Part shown: piece after piece, positions 58,338 through 64,000 of the stretch | Layout: every line of letters starts with the position of its first letter | Position numbering within the stretch: position 1 is the stretch's first letter | Assembly (NCBI GenBank): GCA_963724695.1 | Contig: CAVRVW010000003.1 | Location: forward strand, 186,001 to 250,000 | Origin: CAVQFD01 sp963724695 | GTDB taxonomy: Bacteria > Acidobacteriota > Vicinamibacteria > Vicinamibacterales > CAVVIG01 | Direction of reading: 5' to 3' | Length of the DNA: 64,000 nucleotides | The notes under the pieces: generated by a model | The model's input: the letters and a program-made list of their open reading frames with translations, nothing else | Told to the model about the DNA's origin: nothing | Databases searched by the model: none | Program-made: the position numbers and the translations under genes

Positions 58338-59882
58338 CTACCGACCGAACAGTCCGCCCAGGCGCTTGTTGATCTCCTCGCGCGCGCGGTTGGCAATCGC
58401 GCGCCGCGCCACCTCACCCGCGTCGATCTTCACCTGGAGGTTTTGAGACGTCCCGGTGATCGACGCGGGCAAGGTCACGCGCCCGCCGCTCTGCGTGTAG
58501 CGCACCAGGTCGGTGCCGGCCTGTTTGGTGAGGGCCTCGGACAGCTGCACGTTGCCCACCAGGTTGACCGCCGAGCCGTCGAGACGCAGCCCGCCGGCCG
58601 CGTCGAGCCCGAGACTTTCTGACTCGAAGCGGAAGTCCTGCGTGCTTGCCGCTCCACCGGAGATCATGAACGTGGAGCCCAGCCGCGTGAACGGCTCGTC
58701 GGCCGATCCGCCGATGTTCGACGTCGAGCCGCTCTTCATCGACGTGGCCACGATGATGGAGCGGACAAGCCCCAATCCCTTGACCACGCCGTTGGTCACA
58801 TCGATCCTGGCCGTGCCACGGGCGCGCTTCATGACGGCGCCGAGATCGGCGCCGCCCCCGCCGAGGTCGATCGTGCCCGACATCTTGCCCGTCATCGTGC
58901 CGGCCTGGCCGGCGTAGTCCATCGCGGTCGCGACGTCGACGCCAGACAGCTTGGCCTTGAACGCGAAGCTCGGCGCCGACGAACCCAGGGTCAGGGCGAG
59001 AGCGCCTTCGTAACGCCCGCCGAAGATGTTGAAGGCGATCGGGTCCAGCGTGACCTTGTCGCCCGTCACCCGCGCGCGCCCCGTCAGGCCGCCCAGCGTC
59101 AACTGTCCGGAGGTCGCGCTCTCGGCGTCGAGGGCCACGGTCAGGTCCATGCGCGAGGGCGCTGGCGGCGGCGCGGCCTCCGGCGGCCCGGGCACGGAGG
59201 GAGCAGGGGGCGCCGCCGCAGTCGAGAAATCGGCGAGAAAGCTCAACAGGCGACCCAGATTCAGCTGCCCGGCCTTGACGGTCAGTTCGCCTGCGGGCGC
59301 CGACCAGTCGGACAACTGCCCGGTGACATCGAGCGTGGTGTCATCCGCCGTGAGCGTCATCTTGCGCAGCGTCAGGCTCTGGCCCGTGAGGGCCGCGTCG
59401 ATATCACCTTTGAGCGTGCGGCCGCCGCTCGTGATCTCGACGCCGGTCAGCGTGATGGTGTCGACTGAGACGATGTCCACGACAGGCGCCGCGTTCCCGG
59501 CGCCCCCCGCGGGAGCGCCCGCAGTGTTGAACGAGGGCAGCGGCAGGTCGATCTTCGCGCCCTCGAGGTGGACGCTGGCCTGCTCGATCCGCCGGGAGAG
59601 CAATGCGCCGAGCCCCGTGCCCAGGCTGAGCGTCCGCACCTGGACGCGCGGCGGTTGGCCGATGGCCACCTCGCCGAGGTTCACCGTGACGCGGGGATAA
59701 AGGCCCGCGCTGATGCTGCCGACGGTCACAGGTTGGCCAAGGGCCGACGACAGCTCGGCGGCGAGCGCCGTCCGGACACTGTCCTGGGCCAGCACCGACC
59801 GGGCCCAGAGGAACAGCCCGCCGCCGATCACGACGATGGCGACGAGGACGCCGATGAGAATGGCGCGAACCTTGTTGCGCAT
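58338..59882 (-). CDS. AsmA-family envelope protein
   Basis: The 514-residue product has an N-terminal membrane anchor (AILIGVLVAIVVIGGGLFLW) and the AsmA-type start (LGQPVTVGSISAGLYPRVTV). A long beta-rich periplasmic region follows, with a Pro/Ala insert (about 225-245), and a conserved AsmA C-terminal domain (GKMSGTIDLGGGGADLGAVM, GTARIDVTNGVVKGLGLVRS). It ends in a charged helix. AsmA-like proteins take part in lipid transport to, or assembly of, the outer membrane. The reading frame is intact. Confidence 0.88.
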   Translation of the reverse strand: MRNKVRAILIGVLVAIVVIGGGLFLWARSVLAQDSVRTALAAELSSALGQPVTVGSISAGLYPRVTVNLGEVAIGQPPRVQVRTLSLGTGLGALLSRRIEQASVHLEGAKIDLPLPSFNTAGAPAGGAGNAAPVVDIVSVDTITLTGVEITSGGRTLKGDIDAALTGQSLTLRKMTLTADDTTLDVTGQLSDWSAPAGELTVKAGQLNLGRLLSFLADFSTAAAPPAPSVPGPPEAAPPPAPSRMDLTVALDAESATSGQLTLGGLTGRARVTGDKVTLDPIAFNIFGGRYEGALALTLGSSAPSFAFKAKLSGVDVATAMDYAGQAGTMTGKMSGTIDLGGGGADLGAVMKRARGTARIDVTNGVVKGLGLVRSIIVATSMKSGSTSNIGGSADEPFTRLGSTFMISGGAASTQDFRFESESLGLDAAGGLRLDGSAVNLVGNVQLSEALTKQAGTDLVRYTQSGGRVTLPASITGTSQNLQVKIDAGEVARRAIANRAREEINKRLGGLFGR

Positions 59883-59884
59883 CC

Positions 59885-60996
59885 ACCGTACCGTACCACG
59901 GCTCGTGCGCCGAGGCCCAGTCGGCCTCAGTTGCCGTCGGTTGCCTGTCAGTGGTTGGAGAGATGCGGAGGTTGCTCGGAGCCGCGGGCGGAACCCCGTT
60001 GAAGCCGAGGCTGATGACCTCGAAATCGCCGGCGGTCAGCGATCGGAACGCCGGGTTCAGGACGCCGTTGTCCCACCGCGTGTCGTAGGCGCCGCTCACG
60101 TACATGTCTGAGCCGTTGTCGGCCACGATGAGACCGTAGCGCTGCATCGCTCGGAAGATCCGCTGAACCTCCGGGCGATAGCCCGACAGGTTCTTGCTCG
60201 CCTTGAGCCGCAGCCGCGCGCCCATCGGCAGGGCGCCAGACGTCGAGCCTGCGCGGTGCGACGCCGGATAGACGTACCCGTTGGTCGCCCGCACGGTGAC
60301 GCGAAATGCGTGTCCGATCTCCGCCGTCCCGAACGCCTCGTCGTAGCGCACGAGGCCCGGCAGGATCGCCAGCCCCGCCGCGTCGGCAGACGTCCATGTG
60401 TCCGGACGACGGTCGTTCTTCGTCAGATCGAAGAACGCGCCGGATCCCGCCAGCCACTGCGTGCCGTCGTGGAAGACGTTGAAGAGCTCGTACAAGTGCC
60501 GGTTGTCGCGATCCACGATGAGGATGTGACGGTCGCTCGTGCTGCGCCGGTCGACGTTGCCGGGCTCGCCGCCCTCCACCCAGTGCGGCTGTGTGATGGC
60601 CTCGTCGGGAATCGGATAGAACGGAAAGCTCTGGTTCGTGGTGTGGTTGACGCCGTCGCTCTCGCGGAAATACTGGAACTGCACGGCCTTCTTCGGTGTG
60701 GAGCCGCTGACGACCAGATACGGGAACCCGTAAATTCCCACGCTGCCGGGCGACTCGTCTCCGCCGAAGTCGGGGTGCAGTTGCCGGGTCGTCCCGATGA
60801 AGTTGATGTAGGCCGCCGACGCCCCGTCGATTGGAGCGAGCGAGATGTCCTGGTTCCACCAGTTCGAGGCCGGGAAGAGCGGCAGCGGGCCGGGCAGCGC
60901 CCCGCCCACGGAAGACTGTGCGGACACCAGGGCCGCGAGGGCCGATGCCAGCAGGCAGGTGGACAGAAGCTTCGACCGGCACGCCGTCTGACGCAT
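59885..60996 (-). CDS. Secreted protein of unknown function, C-terminus uncertain
   Basis: The product has a signal peptide (MRQTACRSKLLSTCLLASAL) and about 330 mature residues with PLFPASNWWNQDISLAPIDG, QLHPDFGGDESPGSVGIYGF, HILIVDRDNRHLYELFNVFH, RATNGYVYPASHRAG and AMQRYGLIVADNGSDMYVSG. I recognise it only as a conserved secreted family. The frame does not stop before the AsmA start at 59882 but continues to 59404 in a different frame from that gene. The last native-looking residues are PPAAPSNLRISPT, like the start of a fibronectin III domain. A hidden stop or a small indel near 59900-59960 is likely. Confidence 0.65.
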
Positions 60997-61178
60997 GCGG
61001 AGAGGTTCGCAAAGCCCGCGCCAGCCGGATCCCGGCCGTTTCCCGAGGAAACCTGCTCCGTCGCACCGTCTCCGCATGGCGCCCCTATCCCTATAGGGTT
61101 CCGCAACCGACAGAACTGGAATGACTGCCACGGGACCCTGCGATCAGGGCGTGTGTGGTGCTGAGCGGTCATGATGCC

Positions 61179-61210
61179 GATATGACTTTAGAGTTCACTT
61201 AAGTCATATC
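61179..61210. promoter_or_regulatory. Inverted repeat of GATATGACTT upstream of the PAS protein
   Basis: GATATGACTT (61179-61188) and AAGTCATATC (61201-61210) are exact complements with a 12-bp spacer. A third AAAGTCATATAA lies at 61346-61357, about 16 bp before the ATG at 61373. The region 61200-61375 is clearly richer in A+T than the surrounding genes, as expected for a promoter and operator region. Confidence 0.5.
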
Positions 61211-61372
61211 ATCGCTCTCACGGGTGCTCAAAAGAAACATCCGGAACAACGACACTTATTGCTCGTATATTACGAATAACGTCACGTCATAGGCTGTCTG
61301 AAGCGGTCGAATATGTCCTGTTTTAGAACATTGCAAAGTGCATCTAAAGTCATATAAAGTCTCTGTTGGATC

Positions 61373-63670
61373 ATGTCTATGACGCCCATCGAACCGCGCG
61401 TCGAAGCGGCACATCTCCGCCGCCTGATCGAATCGCAGCCGACGTGCCTGATGCGCGTGGGTCTCGACGGTGGGCTGCTCGCGGTCAACGAGGCCGCGCA
61501 GAAGATGCTCGGCGCGGCGGGCTTGACCGCGGTACTCGGCACCTTCCTGGGCGAACGCGTCGCGCCGGCTCACCGCCAGGCGTGGAAGTCTTTCACGGAT
61601 CGCCTTGCGGCCGGCAAGCCTGGCTCGCTCGAATGCGTGCTCCTGGATCTGGCGGGCGCCGAACGTACGATTCTCATGCAGGGCGTGCCGCTGCTCGACC
61701 ACCCCGACCGCGTGCCCTCGATGATCCTGGCCCTCCGCGACGTGACGAGCGCGCAGCGGCTCGAGACCGTCGCCGTCGAGCAGGATCTCAGCAAGCAGGT
61801 CGATCTCGCCGTCCTCGAGCACGGATTCACCTCGCAGATCGCCGAACTCCAGGCCGAGCTCGAGCGCGCGCGTGCCGAGGGCGGACAGCTCGAGGCGATG
61901 CTCGCCGAAGCGCGCACCGACGAACAGCGCCACGCCGCCGAGCACGCGGCTGAACGGGCGCGGCTGCAGCAGACGCTCGCCGAGGAACACCAGCTCGCCC
62001 TCATGCTCCGCGATCGCGAGGCACAGCAGCGGATCAACGATCTGCTGGCCAGGCTCGACGGCTCGAAAGACGAGGTTCAGCAGCAGATCGACGAGCTCGT
62101 CGGCCAGATCGACGGGTCGCGCCGGGAGATCGAGCGGCTCACGGGGCTGCTCGCCGAAAGCGAGACATCCCGTACGCTGCTGACCGCCGAGCAGCAGGCG
62201 GTACGCGCCGCCATGCAGGCGGAGGTCGAGGCGCTCACCGCGCAGTTCGCGGCCGATCGTGCCGCGCTCGAGGCCGCGTTTGCCAGCGAGCGCCAGGCCG
62301 CCGAGGAGCGCGTTGCCGCGGAGCGCGACGCGTCGCTCGCCGAGCTCGCGGCCGACGATGAGACCGAGCGGATCGTGCTGCAGCAGGTGCTCGAAGATCG
62401 GCATGCGGCGGCGCTGGCCTCGCTCGAAGAGAGCGCCCGGCAGCGGGAGTCCGACCTGCGGGCTGCGCTCGACGCCTCGCAGGCCGAAGCCCAGCGCCTG
62501 CAGTCCGCGCTGGCGTCCGGCGAATCGGCCATGCAGCAGCTGCTGGCCGATCAGGCCGTGGCGCTCGCCGACCTGGAGCGGATTCTCAGCGAGACGCATT
62601 CGGCGCGCTTGGCCGACGAGCGTCGGCTGTTCGACGAAGCGCGAGCCGAGATCGAGCGTTCGCTGACCGCGGCCCACGACGCCGCCCTCGCCGACGCGCT
62701 CGCGCGCCACCAGGCCGCACACGCGGATCTCGAGCGGAACTTCGTGGACACGCACCAGTCGTCGCTCGCCGACGAGCGGCGCCGTCACGATCAGGCGAGA
62801 GTGGAGCTGGAGCACACGCTGCTCGCGGCCCATCAAGCGGCACTGCTGCAGGAGCAGGCGCAGCGGGAGCAGCTGGAGGCCGAGCTGCGCCGATCAATCG
62901 CCGAGGAGCGCACCGAGCGCGAGGTCCTCAAGGCCCAGCTCGAACAGGTCCTGGCCGAGGGGATGCGCCTCGGGCAGATGCTCGAGGAGAGCGAGGCCGA
63001 GGCCACGCGCCTGAACCGGCTCGTCGACGACAGCGCCAAGACACGCGAGCAGCTCGAGGCCGAGCATGAGATGGAGCGCCTGCGGGTGACGCAGACGCTC
63101 GTCGACGAACACCAGCGCGCCATGCAGCAGCGCGAACAGGAAGCGCGGCAGCGAATCGACGATCTCAAGGCGACGCTGCAAGCCACCCTGGGCGAGAGCC
63201 AGCGGCTGGAGATGCTGATCGAGAAGGGCCAGGCCGAGCGCCGGAACCTCGTCGCCGATCACGACGCCGCCCGTGCCGTGGCCGAACGCGCGCTGGCGGC
63301 GGCGGCGGAGCAGTCGGACCGCATTGCGCAGGCGCTGGCCGTGCAGCGCGCCGAGCTGCAGATCAGCGAAGACCAGACGCGCCGCCTGGAACCGCTCGCG
63401 GCCGCAGGACGGCTCGCGCTGGAGATCTCGAGAGAGCTGCAGGACGTCCTGACCTCACTCGACGACCGGGCGCGTCGCCTTCTGGCGGGTGCCGTTGGGT
63501 CGGCCACCCAGACGGCCGACCGCGACATGATCGAAGCCGTCCGGCGCGACGCGGTTCGCGCGGCGTCGCTGGCGCGCCAGGTGGTGCAGGCGCAGGACGG
63601 AAAGTTGACGGGCAGCAGGGTCGCGAGCGACAGCCCCCTGACCCCGGTCGAGACCAAGAGGAGCTTCTGA
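61373..63670 (+). CDS. PAS domain / long coiled coil / histidine-less dimerisation domain protein
   Basis: The 765-residue protein has an N-terminal PAS-like domain (about 12-130; CLMRVGLDGGLLAVNEAAQK, LRDVTSAQRLE) and a continuous Glu/Ala/Arg-rich coiled coil (about 135-680). Its C-terminal helical hairpin reads LAAAGRLALEISRELQDVLT, like the dimerisation helix of NtrB-type histidine kinases, but there is no phosphoacceptor His and no ATPase domain. The frame is intact. The stop overlaps the ATG of a PilZ gene (TGATG). It is probably a cytoplasmic sensor-scaffold rather than a kinase. Confidence 0.78.
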   Translation: MSMTPIEPRVEAAHLRRLIESQPTCLMRVGLDGGLLAVNEAAQKMLGAAGLTAVLGTFLGERVAPAHRQAWKSFTDRLAAGKPGSLECVLLDLAGAERTILMQGVPLLDHPDRVPSMILALRDVTSAQRLETVAVEQDLSKQVDLAVLEHGFTSQIAELQAELERARAEGGQLEAMLAEARTDEQRHAAEHAAERARLQQTLAEEHQLALMLRDREAQQRINDLLARLDGSKDEVQQQIDELVGQIDGSRREIERLTGLLAESETSRTLLTAEQQAVRAAMQAEVEALTAQFAADRAALEAAFASERQAAEERVAAERDASLAELAADDETERIVLQQVLEDRHAAALASLEESARQRESDLRAALDASQAEAQRLQSALASGESAMQQLLADQAVALADLERILSETHSARLADERRLFDEARAEIERSLTAAHDAALADALARHQAAHADLERNFVDTHQSSLADERRRHDQARVELEHTLLAAHQAALLQEQAQREQLEAELRRSIAEERTEREVLKAQLEQVLAEGMRLGQMLEESEAEATRLNRLVDDSAKTREQLEAEHEMERLRVTQTLVDEHQRAMQQREQEARQRIDDLKATLQATLGESQRLEMLIEKGQAERRNLVADHDAARAVAERALAAAAEQSDRIAQALAVQRAELQISEDQTRRLEPLAAAGRLALEISRELQDVLTSLDDRARRLLAGAVGSATQTADRDMIEAVRRDAVRAASLARQVVQAQDGKLTGSRVASDSPLTPVETKRSF

Positions 63671-64000
63671 TGTCCAAAGCCGTTGAACCCGTCGGGCCCG
63701 CCATCGAGCACCGGAACTCCGGCCGCCGGCCCGCATCGTCGGTTCCCGAGATCACCGGCGTGCGCCTCAAGCCGCACGGCGCCGACGCGACGCTGGTCAA
63801 TATTTCGACGAGCGGCATCCTGGTCGAGTGCGCGAGCCGGATCAAGCCCGGCACCGCCGTGATCATCGTGTTCGAGGGCACGTTCAGGCCCGCGCAGATC
63901 GAGGCCCGGGTGGCCCGCAGCAGCGTCGCCATCATGCACAAGGGAGGCGGGCTCGGGTACCACACGGGCATCGCCTTCAACCAGCCGATCGTGCTGCCGG
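63670..64000 (+). CDS. PilZ domain protein (partial, runs off the window)
   Basis: The first 110 residues are visible. They carry an RxxxR motif (HRNSGRRP, near residue 16) and NISTSGILVE in place of the usual DxSxxG (about 44-53), followed by the beta strands of a PilZ domain. PilZ domains bind cyclic di-GMP, with the Arg pair contacting the nucleotide. The start overlaps the stop of the PAS/coiled-coil gene, so the two are co-translated and may form one signalling unit. The Asp-to-Asn change is common in functional members. Confidence 0.82.
   Translation, partial: MSKAVEPVGPAIEHRNSGRRPASSVPEITGVRLKPHGADATLVNISTSGILVECASRIKPGTAVIIVFEGTFRPAQIEARVARSSVAIMHKGGGLGYHTGIAFNQPIVLP

Overview
The window is high-G+C bacterial chromosome and carries only ordinary chromosomal genes. 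There are no phage, plasmid, transposase, CRISPR, rRNA or tRNA signals that I can see. The gene types point to an environmental member of the Acidobacteriota, probably Vicinamibacteria-like: carboxypeptidase-regulatory/TonB receptors of the OAR type, a DUF5916 outer-membrane protein, a PASTA-less Ser/Thr kinase with a beta-propeller tail, heme-c/copper-monooxygenase/TPR fusions, and NHL-repeat secreted proteins. That placement is an inference from gene content, not a measured phylogeny.

Layout. 0.1-5.6 kb: nucleotide and RNA housekeeping and cell wall (rdgB convergent with an overlapping minus-strand run of amidase, GerMN protein, rph, ogt-like, methyltransferase) and a Gly/Tyr-rich secreted protein. 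5.7-23.9 kb: an acyl-CoA and redox catabolic block on both strands (CaiB-type CoA transferase, two SDRs, quinone oxidoreductase-like MDR, thiolase, FadJ-like fusion, thioesterase, MaoC hydratase, acyl-CoA ligase, acyl-CoA dehydrogenase, periplasmic peroxidase, a Tat-exported SoxC-like enzyme with its cytochrome c, a serine hydrolase). 24.2-30.7 kb: a tandem pair of paralogous TonB receptors, each ending in an intrinsic terminator. 30.8-40 kb: a membrane glycosyltransferase-TPR protein and three tandem heme-c/dicopper monooxygenase/TPR proteins. 40.1-47 kb: kinase, HupE-like protein and two NHL-repeat proteins. 47-55.4 kb: DUF5916 protein, phosphoesterase, and a DUF4956-PLD-porin-CotH operon. 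55.5-64 kb: a FecA-like receptor, an AsmA-like protein, a secreted protein, and a PAS/coiled-coil protein coupled to a PilZ protein that runs off the window.

The most unusual feature is a family of about 90-110 bp repeats (eight full copies and one hairpin-only copy, all between 7.0 and 22.2 kb). Seven of the eight full copies sit in the sense orientation just upstream of a start codon. The eighth lies in tandem directly behind one of them. Each ends in a hairpin whose stem changes sequence while keeping its pairing, and which lies about 18-27 nt before the start codon. This looks like a structured mRNA leader or a mobile palindromic element that has been fixed at that position.

Many genes, mostly between 7.8 and 31 kb, are broken by single-base indels, nearly all extra bases, inside otherwise intact coding sequence. 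I read these as uncorrected long-read errors rather than decay, and I annotate each such gene across its full span. Intergenic DNA is full of degenerate 7-9 bp word arrays and REP-like palindromes, some of which run into gene ends.
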